Positions 8,003 to 17,454 of a DNA stretch of 64,000 nt are shown one piece after another. Below the pieces are notes generated by a model, which saw nothing but the letters and a program-made list of their open reading frames with translations, was not told the origin of the DNA and ran no database searches. Each line of letters opens with the position of its first letter. Position 1 is the first letter of the stretch. The stretch spans positions 124,001 through 188,000 of the forward strand of contig JAFWMQ010000009.1 of NCBI GenBank assembly GCA_017510605.1. The letters are read 5' to 3'. Both the position numbers and the translations under genes were made by a program. The stretch comes from Clostridiales bacterium (GTDB taxonomy: Bacteria; Bacillota; Clostridia; Saccharofermentanales; Saccharofermentanaceae).

Positions 8003-8542
8003 TTATTCTTCCAGAAGATTCTTTAAAAGTTCTTCTGAGACTTTAATGCAGTTCTTTTTCCAATTCCTGCAGATCTTCACAGCTGTAGCTTCATCATCAA
8101 CCGTAACAGTCGCGGAGACATTCTTTCCATTATCTGAATAGATTAAAGTAACACGGAATTTACCGTCTTCGGCAATTCCGAGAGAAGCGTTTGTACCGGA
8201 ATTTTTTGCCATTTCATCTCTAATCTCTGCTGCCGCTTCGTCCAGGTGAGCCTGCAAAGGTCCGTTAAGTGAAGACAGAAGGTCATTCAGGACTGCTTTG
8301 CCGCCTTCGGTCAGAGTAAGGTTCTCGGTAGAGCCCACGGCATCGCCCGAATATTCTCCTGAACTGCTTTTATCCATGAGGTTGCCGGAGATAAGTTCCT
8401 CGTAAGATCTGCTGAACGTGAAAAAGTCAGTGTAGAGCGATTCCATGCATTTCTCCATCAGGAGATGATAACTTACGCCCGGAGCACGATCCACAAGATA
8501 TAAGATCTGTATTTTCGATTCAGCGATAGAAATATCAGACAT
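8003..8542 (-). CDS. DUF4364 family winged-helix-like protein
   Basis: This 179-aa protein fits DUF4364, a clostridial family thought to be related to PadR/winged-helix regulators. The N-terminal ~60 residues (ESKIQILYLVDRAPGVSYHLL, then SRSYEELISGNLM) look like a winged helix. LTEGGKAVLNDLL follows, as in PadR-type proteins, and the C-terminal half is a strand-rich domain (FRVTLIYSDNGKNVSATVTV). The role is unknown. ATG 8542 has AAGGAAA upstream on the minus strand. The gene converges with the large anchored protein (8 bases apart) and is divergent from pgi, so it could regulate either, but nothing shows that. Confidence 0.75.
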   Translation of the reverse strand: MSDISIAESKIQILYLVDRAPGVSYHLLMEKCMESLYTDFFTFSRSYEELISGNLMDKSSSGEYSGDAVGSTENLTLTEGGKAVLNDLLSSLNGPLQAHLDEAAAEIRDEMAKNSGTNASLGIAEDGKFRVTLIYSDNGKNVSATVTVDDEATAVKICRNWKKNCIKVSEELLKNLLEE

Positions 8543-8580
8543 ACGAATTTCCTTGATAAATGTAATAAAATCCTGACTTA

Positions 8581-8586
8581 ATTATA
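8581..8586 (-). promoter_or_regulatory. -10 element of the DUF4364 gene
   Basis: On the minus strand TATAAT lies about 39 bases before the start. Fourteen bases around it (8576-8589, plus-strand ACTTAATTATACTC) are identical to those around the leuS -10 element at 25837-25850. A convincing -35 box is not seen. Confidence 0.45.
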
Positions 8587-8657
8587 CTCGAAAATGGATT
8601 TTTACGGGTGTATACTCTGTATGATTTTTGAATAATTACCTGTAAGGAGAGTTTAAG

Positions 8658-10007
8658 ATGATTACATTTGATTACCAGAACGCCCTCGACTTTATCGGCG
8701 GCGAAGAGGCAGTCGCTAGAATGGAACCCCAGATCAAAGCCGCTTCTGATATGCTTCACAAGAAGAACGGTCCCGGAAATGATTTCCTCGGATGGCTCGA
8801 CCTTCCCACAAACTATGATAAAGACGAATTTGCACGTATCCGTAAGGCGGCACAGAAGATCAGAAGAGATTCTGACGTCCTCATTGTAATCGGTATCGGA
8901 GGTTCATATCTCGGTGCCCGTGCCGTTATCGAACTTTTAGGTCATTCCTTTGCAAACGCTGCATCCAAGAAGGTTAGAAAGAGCCCGCTCATCCTTTTCT
9001 GCGGCAACTCGATCAGTGCAACATATCTTGCAGACATGATGGACATCATCGAAGGCAAAGATATTTCCCTTAACATCATTTCCAAGTCAGGCACCACAAC
9101 AGAGCCCGCTATCGCTTTCCGTATCCTCCGTGCATATATGGAGAACAAGTACGGCAAGAAGGGTGCCAAGGACAGGATCTACGCTACTACTGATAAGGCA
9201 AGAGGAGCTTTGAAGGGCCTTGCTGATAAGGAAGGTTACGAGAGTTTTGTAGTACCTGATGATGTAGGCGGAAGATTTTCAGTTCTTACAGCTGTAGGAC
9301 TCCTTCCCATTGCTGTTGCAGGCATCGACATCAGAGATCTCATGAAGGGCGCAAGAGACGCTTCCAAGGCTTATAAGAAGCTTCCTTTGGCAGAGAATCC
9401 CTGCTATCAGTACGCAGCAGTCCGTAACTGCCTGCTCCGTTCCGGCTATTCAACAGAAGTTATGGTAAACTACGAGCCTTCATTCCACTTCATGACAGAG
9501 TGGTGGAAGCAGCTCTACGGTGAGTCTGAGGGTAAGGACAGAAGAGGCATCTTCCCGGCAGGCGTTGATAACACGACAGATCTCCATTCCATGGGCCAGT
9601 TCATCCAGGACGGCGCAAGGATCATGTATGAGACAGTAGTCCAGATCGATCAGCCCAGAAGATCATTCTCTATCCCTAATGACAAGGCTAACCTTGACGG
9701 TCTTAATTTCCTCTCCGGTATGGATATGAATGAGGTTAACGCAAAGGCTATGCAGGGTACGATCCTTGCCCACGTTGACGGTAAGGTTCCAAACCTCTTG
9801 ATCCATATGTCCGAGCAGAACGCTTACGCTTTGGGCGAGCTCATCTATTTCTTCGAAAAGGCTTGCGGCATCTCAGGTTATCTCCTCGCCGTAAATCCTT
9901 TCAACCAGCCTGGTGTTGAGGCATACAAGAAGAATATGTTTGCTCTTCTCGGCAAGCCCGGTTATGAAGACCAGAAGGCAGCTCTCGAGGCAAGATTAAA
10001 TAAATAA
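8658..10007 (+). CDS. pgi: Glucose-6-phosphate isomerase
   Basis: This enzyme interconverts glucose-6-phosphate and fructose-6-phosphate in glycolysis. The 449-aa length is that of the short bacterial/Firmicutes type. Motifs are [32 protein letters not shown] (sugar-phosphate binding), [14 protein letters not shown] (phosphoglucose isomerase signature) and [20 protein letters not shown] towards the C-terminus. The catalytic Glu lies in the GESEGKD segment. ATG 8658 is preceded by AAGGAGA. The gene is monocistronic, with a terminator behind it, and its codon use is strongly biased as expected for a highly expressed gene. Confidence 0.97.
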   Translation: MITFDYQNALDFIGGEEAVARMEPQIKAASDMLHKKNGPGNDFLGWLDLPTNYDKDEFARIRKAAQKIRRDSDVLIVIGIGGSYLGARAVIELLGHSFANAASKKVRKSPLILFCGNSISATYLADMMDIIEGKDISLNIISKSGTTTEPAIAFRILRAYMENKYGKKGAKDRIYATTDKARGALKGLADKEGYESFVVPDDVGGRFSVLTAVGLLPIAVAGIDIRDLMKGARDASKAYKKLPLAENPCYQYAAVRNCLLRSGYSTEVMVNYEPSFHFMTEWWKQLYGESEGKDRRGIFPAGVDNTTDLHSMGQFIQDGARIMYETVVQIDQPRRSFSIPNDKANLDGLNFLSGMDMNEVNAKAMQGTILAHVDGKVPNLLIHMSEQNAYALGELIYFFEKACGISGYLLAVNPFNQPGVEAYKKNMFALLGKPGYEDQKAALEARLNK

Positions 10008-10035
10008 TTTAAAGCAGTTGCTTTGAACTTTGAAC

Positions 10036-10078
10036 AATGCAGGGGCTCTCGTGGTGGGGTCCCTGTATTATTTTGTTT
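10036..10078 (+). terminator. Intrinsic terminator of pgi
   Basis: AATGCAGGG and CCCTGTATT (10036-10044 and 10061-10069, one G-U pair) form a nine-base stem around a G/T-rich loop, followed by ATTTTGTTT. It lies in the 91-base gap between pgi and the convergent EAL gene and may also slow transcription from the other side. Confidence 0.6.
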
Positions 10079-10098
10079 CCCGGATCCCTGTGAATCCG

Positions 10099-12084
10099 TT
10101 AGGGTCTGACAGTCTTGTAAACAGGTGATTTAAGCCTTTCTGTCATAACATCTTTTGACAGCGGCTTATCAAAAACATATCCCTGGATAACATCGACACC
10201 GAGTTTGTAAAGATTAGCAATCTGATCATCGCTTTCGACACCTTCCGCGACGATATCCACATCGATCTCTTTTGCCAGTTTGATTATATGTGTAAGGATC
10301 GTGGTGTCTCTGTTTTTTGCGTGATCGATGAAGCCTTTATCGATCTTGAGCGTGTCGAAATCGACCTCGCGCAGAAGAGTGAGCGATGAGCCTGCGCTTC
10401 CGAAATCATCTATTGAGACCTTGTATTTCAGTTTATGCAGCTCATCAACAAAATCCCTCAGAACGTCTATTGAGAATTCGTCGTTGGTCTCGGTTATCTC
10501 GATCTCGATCAGGTCCTTGGAAATTCCGGATTTTCTGACCACGGCATCAATGTGTTTTGCAAGTTCGGGATCGGCCAGATTGCGTCTTGAGAAGTTGATC
10601 GATACTATGGGTACCTCATATCCATTTTCGAGCCATCCGGCGATGTCTGCGCAGACACACCCGAGCATATGTATATCCAGTTTGCGGATAGTATCGTTGG
10701 ATTCCATTAACGGTATGTAAGTGCCGGGAAAGAACATCGTGCCGTCATGGGTCCAGCGTGACAGTGCTTCAAGTCCACAGAGCCTTCCCGTTGTGGTATT
10801 GACCTTCGGCTGGTAATAAGGCTTGAACTCGCTGTTCTTAAGACCGTCTTTAATGTCATTTTCGAGTTTTTTCTGACGGACTGCGCTGTCGAGCAGTTCC
10901 CGGGTAAGCCATACGACATCGTCAGTATCCTTGGACTTTGCTGCAACTAATGTCTGGGCGGCAAATACAAGGATGTCCTCGCCGTCAAGATCGGTCCTGT
11001 CTATCTGATAGACGCCGATGCGTGCGGTCAGCATGACCTTGTTCTCTGAGCCCGTATCCTCGTCAATGAACGGAACCTCCACGCCCTTTAACACATTGAT
11101 AAGATCGTCAAGATTGCGGTTCTTGACGATCGCGACGAACTGGTTGCCGAACTGCCTGCCCAGTATCTCGTCTTTCTCGATCTTTCCAAGCATGATGTTG
11201 CCGAAGTTTGCGAGGATCCTGTTGCCGTTGCCGACACCGTAGATACGGTTTATGTCCGAGAATTTTCTAAGATCGAAGAAAACGGCCGAATACTTCATGA
11301 GCTCCTGGTTGCCTTTCATGGAGTTGAGCCATTCGATGCAGGCCAGCTCATTGGCAAGGCCGGTCCTGGCTTCGGTCCTGGTGGCTCTGACAATCTCTTT
11401 TTCCTTGTTGATAACGTTCTCGAAAAACATCATAAGTACAGATAATCCCATGCAGATATTCATAAGTGAAGTGCCGAACAGGAACATCTGAACGATCTCA
11501 CCGAGCATGGGAAGAACAAGATAAGAGGTAAGTATCAGGCGCTGGCCCAAAGTCGTCTTTTCCCTGTGCTGTATGATCACGGAAACAACAACGATGGTTC
11601 CAATCGTGGGGATAACAGCAGCCAGCCAGAACAGGGGACCACGCTGATATGCGTTATTGCTGTCGAAATAATAGTAGATACCGGTAAACTGGGATACGGT
11701 GATCAGGATAAGGCCTATGACGGCAATAGAGCAGATTGCTATAAACTGTTTCCTGCAGGGCATGTCAGGCTTAAAATCGAATCTGCCGAAGAGTCTTAAG
11801 AAAACCAGCATCGCATAGATGAGCAGCAGTATTACTATCAGGTAATAGACGGCTGCGTTGACCACATACATAATGGCCACATCAAACGGCTTGACACTGC
11901 CTTTGTAGACATAGAACAGATACTCGCACAGCAGCATGGCACCGCAGGTCAGATTCAGCGACAATACTACCGATTTCCGGACACGGAGCGGATCCTTCGT
12001 CACGGCATAAAAAGGCGTAACTAAAAAGCAGAGTACTGATTCGAAAATCAGAAAAGCCAGTTGTGCACTAAAGGCGTCTATCAT
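10099..12084 (-). CDS. Membrane EAL-domain c-di-GMP phosphodiesterase with degenerate GGDEF
   Basis: This 661-aa protein has about seven membrane segments in residues 1-235, resembling a 7TM sensor region. Residues ~240-400 form a GGDEF domain whose active motif is lost (RQFGNQF replaces RxGGDEF), so it cannot be an active cyclase and may act as a regulatory module. Residues ~415-655 form an EAL domain with intact signatures: LEALSRW, INFSRRNL, IEITETN, SIDDFGSAGSS, TLKIDKGFI, AEGVE and QGYVFDKPL. It should cleave c-di-GMP to pGpG. The gene follows the diguanylate cyclase gene on the same strand by 21 bases, so synthesis and breakdown are probably co-expressed. Confidence 0.9.
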   Translation of the reverse strand: MIDAFSAQLAFLIFESVLCFLVTPFYAVTKDPLRVRKSVVLSLNLTCGAMLLCEYLFYVYKGSVKPFDVAIMYVVNAAVYYLIVILLLIYAMLVFLRLFGRFDFKPDMPCRKQFIAICSIAVIGLILITVSQFTGIYYYFDSNNAYQRGPLFWLAAVIPTIGTIVVVSVIIQHREKTTLGQRLILTSYLVLPMLGEIVQMFLFGTSLMNICMGLSVLMMFFENVINKEKEIVRATRTEARTGLANELACIEWLNSMKGNQELMKYSAVFFDLRKFSDINRIYGVGNGNRILANFGNIMLGKIEKDEILGRQFGNQFVAIVKNRNLDDLINVLKGVEVPFIDEDTGSENKVMLTARIGVYQIDRTDLDGEDILVFAAQTLVAAKSKDTDDVVWLTRELLDSAVRQKKLENDIKDGLKNSEFKPYYQPKVNTTTGRLCGLEALSRWTHDGTMFFPGTYIPLMESNDTIRKLDIHMLGCVCADIAGWLENGYEVPIVSINFSRRNLADPELAKHIDAVVRKSGISKDLIEIEITETNDEFSIDVLRDFVDELHKLKYKVSIDDFGSAGSSLTLLREVDFDTLKIDKGFIDHAKNRDTTILTHIIKLAKEIDVDIVAEGVESDDQIANLYKLGVDVIQGYVFDKPLSKDVMTERLKSPVYKTVRP

Positions 12085-12105
12085 AGATTATCTTCAACCG
12101 TTAAA

Positions 12106-13512
12106 TTATCTGTACTTCCTCTCAGGATGATCTTCGTAATACTTTTCTTTATCCTTGTACATTTCCTCGTCAGCGATCCTCATTGCATCACGGATATCCG
12201 TGTCATTGTCATTGAAATAATATCCGAAGGAAAAGCATACATTGTCAGGATCGCTTGCCCGGGCTCTCAGTTCGGCAATCTTTCTGTCGAACGATTCTCT
12301 GTCTCCGGACACGATGACCATGAACTCATCGCCGCCGGCACGGTAGACATCATCATGAACGAAGATCTCCTGAAGTACCAGTCCGGCCTTCTTCAGAAGG
12401 ATATCGCCTGCAGAGTGGCCGTTCTCGTCGTTAACGCGCTTAAGTCCGTTAAGATCGGCAAATATAACCGCATATGGCTTTTCTATAGGCTGCTCACCCT
12501 CGACGATTCCGGTAACATGATTATTCATTGAATTACGGTTCTTGATACCCGTAAGAAGATCGATGTAACTTATTCGCTCCAGCTGCTTGAGTATCATATA
12601 ACTTGCGATCTCGGATGAAATAAAGAATGTCGTAAGTTCCAAAGTCTCCTTGATCCTCTGGACGTCATCAACGTTGATATTCGTTGTCCAGATGAATCCC
12701 AGAAGCTCTCTGTTGTGTCTTAACGGGAAGACAACGATGCTTTTGACGTTTGAATCAGCCAGAGTCTTATACCAGGGATAGTTAACTTCCTTAACATATT
12801 CCAGATCTTTCTCATTCTTGATGATAATGCTGTCGCGCTCTCCGATGGTATCGGCCCATGACATTGCCACATCATACATGTTTTCGTGTTGGGGCAATGT
12901 CCTGATCGTACTGTTCTCGGCTTGGCTCACGGCAAGGATCGATGACTTGGCTTCATCCTGATCGACCAGCATGACAGTGCAGACTTCAGCACCGCATAAA
13001 ACACGGATATCCTTTATGACCTCATTCATTGCTTTCTTGAAATCGGTAGCGCCGCGGAGTTTGATGCAGGTCTTAAGGACATTGTTTGAGGTCGTCATTG
13101 TACTCGTAACAGCCATGTCGATCTCATCTACAGATACCGGATCATAAGAGTATACGCAATAGCACCTGTCCCCGTCCTCATAGTCAACGGGTGTGAAGAA
13201 CATATTAAACCAGAGTTCGACGACATTCAGGTGAATATAATTGTGAATTGGCTTTTTCAGGATCGCAGAGCGGTAACACTTATCCTCAAAGTCCGGTGTC
13301 TTGGGAAGATATCTGTCATACATGCTGCCCGGCTCAAACCTGATCTCCGTCATACCGGCTTCCATGGCATACGGCGGATGTTCAACCATTTCGACAAATT
13401 TCTTATTGCCGGCGACGATCCGGATGTCACCGTATCCGCCATTTTCTTTTTTCTCGATTGAAACAAGACAAGAAATGGCATAAAAACCATCAATAAATTT
13501 CTGAAAATCCAT
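12106..13512 (-). CDS. Diguanylate cyclase with N-terminal PAS-like and GAF-like domains
   Basis: This 468-aa soluble protein makes c-di-GMP from two GTP. Residues ~1-150 are PAS-like, ~155-310 are GAF-like (CTVMLVDQDEAKSSILAV, SIVVFPLRHNRELLGFIW), and ~315-460 are GGDEF with an intact YRAGGDEF and the upstream DLLTGIKNRNS and ADLNGLKRVND segments. The RxxD inhibitory site five residues before GGDEF is absent (FVHD there), so product inhibition of the usual kind is unlikely. I start at ATG 13512, nine bases after an AGG; a GTG at 13521 in the same frame is the alternative. The downstream gene encodes the matching EAL phosphodiesterase. Confidence 0.9.
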   Translation of the reverse strand: MDFQKFIDGFYAISCLVSIEKKENGGYGDIRIVAGNKKFVEMVEHPPYAMEAGMTEIRFEPGSMYDRYLPKTPDFEDKCYRSAILKKPIHNYIHLNVVELWFNMFFTPVDYEDGDRCYCVYSYDPVSVDEIDMAVTSTMTTSNNVLKTCIKLRGATDFKKAMNEVIKDIRVLCGAEVCTVMLVDQDEAKSSILAVSQAENSTIRTLPQHENMYDVAMSWADTIGERDSIIIKNEKDLEYVKEVNYPWYKTLADSNVKSIVVFPLRHNRELLGFIWTTNINVDDVQRIKETLELTTFFISSEIASYMILKQLERISYIDLLTGIKNRNSMNNHVTGIVEGEQPIEKPYAVIFADLNGLKRVNDENGHSAGDILLKKAGLVLQEIFVHDDVYRAGGDEFMVIVSGDRESFDRKIAELRARASDPDNVCFSFGYYFNDNDTDIRDAMRIADEEMYKDKEKYYEDHPERKYR

Positions 13513-13671
13513 AAGAGTCACCTGCCTCTTTATCTAAATCTTCAATAATGTTTCAACTATGCTTCACGCCCTCTAAATGCTTACATGTGGATATTATCAC
13601 AATTCTTTGACTAAAATATCTTTTTCATAGATGTTTAACAGTTTATTTTTCTCATCAATACAGGCTTGTTT

Positions 13672-13698
13672 AAGCAAGTTGCTCATTAGTCTGCTATA
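13672..13698. repeat. 27-bp direct repeat, copy 1
   Basis: Identical over 27 bases to 13808-13834. It begins AAGCAAGTTGCTC and ends GTCTGCTATA. In this copy the following bases are TTCC, so the end reads TGCTATATT, close to an extended -10 element. Its last seven bases also form the left arm of the first hairpin. Confidence 0.9.
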
Positions 13699-13807
13699 TT
13701 CCTCGCTTTGCTCGGATATAGCAAACGTCTCGCAACCCTTACTTCGCGGCTGTTCGCAATTTGTCAGATCTAGAGCAAGCTCTGACCTGACAATTACTCA
13801 CATCCGC

Positions 13808-13834
13808 AAGCAAGTTGCTCATTAGTCTGCTATA
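13808..13834. repeat. 27-bp direct repeat, copy 2
   Basis: Second exact copy, 136 bases after the first. Here the following bases are AT, so the end forms the perfect extended -10 element TGCTATAAT used, by inference, for the downstream gene. Confidence 0.9.
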
Positions 13835-13836
13835 AT
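13828..13836 (+). promoter_or_regulatory. Extended -10 promoter of the aconitase-family gene
   Basis: TGCTATAAT fits the extended -10 consensus and lies 35 bases before the start. No -35 box is seen at the usual distance. It sits inside the second copy of the 27-bp repeat. Confidence 0.5.
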
Positions 13837-13871
13837 AATGCGCGTAAATTAAGTAGGAAGAGGTAAAGATC

Positions 13872-16169
13872 ATGATTTCAACTCTCGAAAACGGCGCCTG
13901 GTTATTAAACGGCGTTGAACTCATCGAAGATTCCGGTAATGCGGCAGAAGCAGTTGCTGCAAAGAGCGGCAAAACGGTTGACAAGGCGGCAGCCAAGCAG
14001 GGAACCATCGCTTACGGGATCCTGAAAGATCACAACACTTCAGGCAACATGGACCAGCTCAAGATCAAGTTCGACAAGCTGACTTCACATGATATTACTT
14101 ATGTCGGTATCATCCAGACAGCAAGGGCATCGGGCCTTGAGAAGTTCCCGATCCCCTACGTTCTTACAAACTGCCATAACTCACTTTGCGCAGTAGGCGG
14201 AACGATCAACGAAGATGACCACATGTTCGGTCTTACCGCTGCCAAGAAGTACGGCGGTATCTATGTACCTCCTCATCAGGCTGTTATCCACCAGTATGCA
14301 AGAGAGATGCTCGCCACATGCGGCGGCATGATCCTCGGTTCTGACTCCCACACACGTTACGGCGCACTCGGTACCATGGCAATGGGTGAGGGCGGACCTG
14401 AGCTCGTTAAGCAGCTCCTTTCGCAGACATATGACATCAAGATGCCTGATGTAATCGCTATCTATCTCACAGGTGAGCCTATGAAGGGTGTAGGTCCCCA
14501 GGACGTTGCACTCGCAATCATCGGCAAGGTTTTCAATTCCGGTTATGTAAAGAACAAGGTAATGGAGTTCGTAGGCCCCGGTGTTGCAAGCCTCTCTGCT
14601 GATTTCAGGATCGGCATCGACGTTATGACAACAGAGACAACCTGCCTTTCTTCAATCTGGCAGACAGATGAGAAGACAGAGCAGTTCTTTGAAATTCACG
14701 GCAGAAAGGGTGACTACAAGAAACTCTCACCTGCAGATGTTACTTACTATGACGGTGCAGTTATCGTTGACCTTTCTACGATCAAGCCTATGATCGCTAT
14801 GCCTTTCCATCCTTCCATCGCTTACGAGATCGAGTATGTAAACCAGAATCTCGAGCAGATGATCGCTGAGACTGAAGAAAGAGCAAAGGTTTCTTTCGGT
14901 GACAAGATCGAGTATTCATTAAAGGATAAGATCAAGAGCGGCAAACTCATGGTAGACCAGGGAATCATCGCAGGATGCGCAGGCGGCGGATTCGAGAATA
15001 TCTGCGCTGCTGCTGACATCATGAAGGGCAAGTACATAGGCTCTGATAAGTTCACGATGTCCATCTATCCTGCATCCACACCGGTTTATATGGAACTTGT
15101 AAGGAACGGTGTTGCGGCAACTCTCCTTGAGACCGGTGCTATCCTTAAGACAGCTTTCTGCGGACCTTGCTTCGGTGCAGGCGATACACCTGCAAACAAT
15201 GCATTCTCCATCCGTCACTCCACAAGAAACTTCCCGAACAGAGAAGGTTCCAAGGTTCAGAACGGACAGATCAGTTCCGTTGCACTCATGGACGCAAGAT
15301 CCATCGCTGCAACAGCTGCAAATAAGGGTGTTCTCACACCTGCTACCGAGTTCACGGGCGAGCTTAACAATTACGCATACACATTCGATTCTAAGATCTA
15401 TGCCAACAGAGTCTTCGATTCTAAGGGAATTGCTGATCCTGATACAGAGATCCAGTTCGGACCCAACATCAAGGACTGGCCGAAGATGGAAGCACTTCCG
15501 GAGAACCTCGTTCTTCAGGTCGTATCTGAGATCCACGATCCCGTTACCACAACAGACGAGCTCATCCCTTCAGGTGAGACATCTTCTTACAGATCCAATC
15601 CTCTCGGACTTGCTGAGTTCACACTCTCACGTAAGGATCCGGAGTACGTCGGACGCGCTAAGAACATCCAGAAGGCTGAGACTGCACTTGTTGCAGGCGA
15701 GAAGCCCTGCGAAGCAGTTGAAGGTCTCCACGATGTTATGCAGGTAGTAAAGAGCATCGTTTCTTTCGAGCACGGTGATGTAAAGGGTATCGGATTCGGT
15801 TCCGTTATCTTCGCAGTTAAGCCCGGTGACGGTTCTGCAAGAGAGCAGGCTGCTTCCTGCCAGAAGGTGCTTGGCGGCTGGGCTAACATCGCTAACGAGT
15901 ACGCTACAAAGAGATACAGATCCAACCTCATCAACTGGGGTATGCTCCCGTTCATCATTGAAAAGGGCGATCTGCCGTTCAAGAATCTGGATTACATTCT
16001 GCTTCCGGGAATCAGAAATGCAGTTGAGACAAAAGCTGACACGATAAAGGCAGTTGCTATCAGCGGCAGCGCGACAAAAGAGTTCACGCTGACTCTGGGT
16101 GATCTTACCGACCGTGAGAGGCAGATAATCCTTGACGGATGCCTCATTAACTTCAATCGTCAGAAATAA
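13872..16169 (+). CDS. Aconitase-family hydratase
   Basis: This 765-aa protein carries both the large aconitase domain and the swivel domain on one chain. The three 4Fe-4S ligands are visible: one Cys in [13 protein letters not shown] and two in [11 protein letters not shown]. Substrate-binding family segments include [26 protein letters not shown] and, in the swivel part, [15 protein letters not shown]. It could be the aconitate hydratase of a partial citrate cycle, or a member of the YbhJ-like hydratase branch, whose substrate is unsettled; the [18 protein letters not shown] segment leans towards the latter. ATG 13872 lies behind AGGAAGAGG. The gene stands alone, with a strong terminator behind it. 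No citrate synthase or isocitrate dehydrogenase is nearby. Confidence 0.85.
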   Translation: MISTLENGAWLLNGVELIEDSGNAAEAVAAKSGKTVDKAAAKQGTIAYGILKDHNTSGNMDQLKIKFDKLTSHDITYVGIIQTARASGLEKFPIPYVLTNCHNSLCAVGGTINEDDHMFGLTAAKKYGGIYVPPHQAVIHQYAREMLATCGGMILGSDSHTRYGALGTMAMGEGGPELVKQLLSQTYDIKMPDVIAIYLTGEPMKGVGPQDVALAIIGKVFNSGYVKNKVMEFVGPGVASLSADFRIGIDVMTTETTCLSSIWQTDEKTEQFFEIHGRKGDYKKLSPADVTYYDGAVIVDLSTIKPMIAMPFHPSIAYEIEYVNQNLEQMIAETEERAKVSFGDKIEYSLKDKIKSGKLMVDQGIIAGCAGGGFENICAAADIMKGKYIGSDKFTMSIYPASTPVYMELVRNGVAATLLETGAILKTAFCGPCFGAGDTPANNAFSIRHSTRNFPNREGSKVQNGQISSVALMDARSIAATAANKGVLTPATEFTGELNNYAYTFDSKIYANRVFDSKGIADPDTEIQFGPNIKDWPKMEALPENLVLQVVSEIHDPVTTTDELIPSGETSSYRSNPLGLAEFTLSRKDPEYVGRAKNIQKAETALVAGEKPCEAVEGLHDVMQVVKSIVSFEHGDVKGIGFGSVIFAVKPGDGSAREQAASCQKVLGGWANIANEYATKRYRSNLINWGMLPFIIEKGDLPFKNLDYILLPGIRNAVETKADTIKAVAISGSATKEFTLTLGDLTDRERQIILDGCLINFNRQK

Positions 16170-16180
16170 TAAGACATAAA

Positions 16181-16205
16181 GGGGGCGTTAAAAGCGCCCC
16201 TTGTT
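16181..16205 (+). terminator. Intrinsic terminator of the aconitase-family gene
   Basis: GGGGCG and CGCCCC form a GC-only stem around TTAAAAG, followed by TTGTT. The U-tract is weak, but the stem is strong and placed 12 bases after the stop. Confidence 0.7.
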
Positions 16206-16214
16206 ACACATTTT

Positions 16215-17120
16215 ATGAATAATAAGCAGTCACCTCGAAAAGAACAACAGCTGAATTTCAGTTTTATCTTTAAACAGTGGATAGTGCCCCTGTTCTTTAT
16301 TACTGTGGGTGCTGTCATAGCTGCTTTTGCGCTTGAGGAATTCCTTGTTCCGTTTACTATCCTTGACGGCGGTGTTGTCGGTATATCGATGATCATCAGC
16401 CAGCTTTCAGGGATGTCTCTGGGTGTCCTTACTATCGTGCTTAATGTTCCGTTTATGATACTGGGATTTAAGCGTTTAGGAATCAGGTTCCTTATCAAAG
16501 CTATATATGCAATGGTGGTGTTCTCTTCGTTCCTCGGTGTTTTCGAGGACATGAAGGCAGTAACGGAGCAGGAGATACTCGTTGTGGTATTCGGAGGACT
16601 GCTTCTCGGTGTCGGTGTGGGATTGATCCTGAGACACGGAGGATGCTTGGACGGCACGGAAATCGTCGCAATGCTCCTTTCGCAGCATACGGAATTTTCG
16701 GTAGGTCAGATAGTACTGTTCTTCAACATAATCATATATGGAGTAGCCGGACTGTTATTCGGTCCCGACAGGGCTCTTTATTCACTTCTCACATACTTCA
16801 TAACGTCCAAGATAATTGACATAGTCGAGAACGGAATGGAGCAGGGCAAGTCAGTAATGATCATTACCGATCACGGTAAGGACATTGCCGATAAGATCTA
16901 TTCCCAGCTCGGACGTACATGCACCCAGATGGAGGGTAAGGGTATGGTCAGCAACGGTAAGAAGACTGTCCTTTACTGTGTAATCACACGTGTCGAAGTG
17001 CCTGCGATAAAGAAGATCATAAATGATGCTGACGTATCCGCTTTCATGACTATTTCAGATGTCTCGGAGATCGTAGGAAATCACATCAAGAGAAGAAAAA
17101 GTCCTGCACACAGGAAGTGA
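16215..17120 (+). CDS. YitT family membrane protein (DUF2179)
   Basis: This 301-aa protein has five to six membrane segments (residues ~20-185) followed by a soluble C-terminal DUF2179 domain (KSVMIITDHGKDIADKIYSQLGR, VLYCVITRVEVPAIKKII). The family signature DGGVVGISMIISQLSG and the GGCLDGTEIVAMLLS segment are clear. YitT proteins are common in Firmicutes; their substrate or role is not known. No ribosome site is evident before ATG 16215, and no internal start gives a better fit. The gene lies directly after the upstream terminator, so it probably has its own promoter within or just after that hairpin. Confidence 0.88.
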   Translation: MNNKQSPRKEQQLNFSFIFKQWIVPLFFITVGAVIAAFALEEFLVPFTILDGGVVGISMIISQLSGMSLGVLTIVLNVPFMILGFKRLGIRFLIKAIYAMVVFSSFLGVFEDMKAVTEQEILVVVFGGLLLGVGVGLILRHGGCLDGTEIVAMLLSQHTEFSVGQIVLFFNIIIYGVAGLLFGPDRALYSLLTYFITSKIIDIVENGMEQGKSVMIITDHGKDIADKIYSQLGRTCTQMEGKGMVSNGKKTVLYCVITRVEVPAIKKIINDADVSAFMTISDVSEIVGNHIKRRKSPAHRK

Positions 17121-17159
17121 ACAGGACATAACCTATACTGAAATTAACAGGCCTGATGA

Positions 17160-17333
17160 TTATTTCTTACCGAAGGTATTGTTGAGCGCATCTACATCGG
17201 GAAGATCAACACCGACTTTTTTCTCTACCTTATCGATGGCATCGTTGGCAACCTTTTTGGCATTGTCATCCTTTGCAACCTTATCCAATGCATCCTGAGC
17301 TACGTCTTTTGCTTTGTTGATATCGATATCCAT
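17160..17333 (-). CDS. Small helical hypothetical protein (57 aa)
   Basis: This small protein is rich in Lys, Asp, Ala and Val, with a heptad-like pattern (KAKDVAQDALDKVAK, VANDAIDKVEKKVG), so it should form amphipathic helices. I start it at ATG 17333 because GGAGG lies eight bases upstream on the minus strand; the frame extends further upstream without any site. It has no membrane segment or Cys. It loosely resembles short helical proteins of the Rv0909/CsbD type, but I would not assign a function. It lies alone between yitT and the cellulase gene and points against both. Confidence 0.65.
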   Translation of the reverse strand: MDIDINKAKDVAQDALDKVAKDDNAKKVANDAIDKVEKKVGVDLPDVDALNNTFGKK

Positions 17334-17422
17334 AAAGAAAACCTCCAAAAAAATTGATATAAATATTCTATCACGAATCAAGGCTCGTCACAAAGAAATA
17401 CGGGAAGAGATGTAAACGGGGG

Positions 17423-17428
17423 TATAAT
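17423..17428 (+). promoter_or_regulatory. -10 element of the GH9 gene
   Basis: TATAAT lies 26 bases before the start codon. No clear -35 box is present, which may mean an activator is needed, but that is inference. Confidence 0.4.
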
Positions 17429-17454
17429 AGGTCTATCACTTTTCGGAGGGGTTT

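Larger units (their letters stand above)
13522..13871. other. Gene-free structured region before the aconitase-family gene
   Basis: I see no coding region in this gap. From the left it holds the upstream region of the cyclase gene, then an element of about 165 bases with a direct repeat at each end (13672-13698 and 13808-13834). Between the repeats are two hairpins. The first, 13692-13723, pairs TGCTATAT..CC with GGATATAGCA. The second, 13761-13793, pairs TTGTCAG with CTGACAA and has an inner AGAGC/GCTCT stem. Neither ends in a U-tract. It could be a small mobile repeat unit or a regulatory element; I cannot tell which. Confidence 0.5.

Noticed and set aside
14919..15536. Open frame of ~205 codons on the minus strand inside the aconitase-family gene
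   Set aside because: It lies opposite a clear enzyme gene with strong codon bias, which leaves antisense frames open by chance. It is Cys- and Arg-rich with no recognisable fold.
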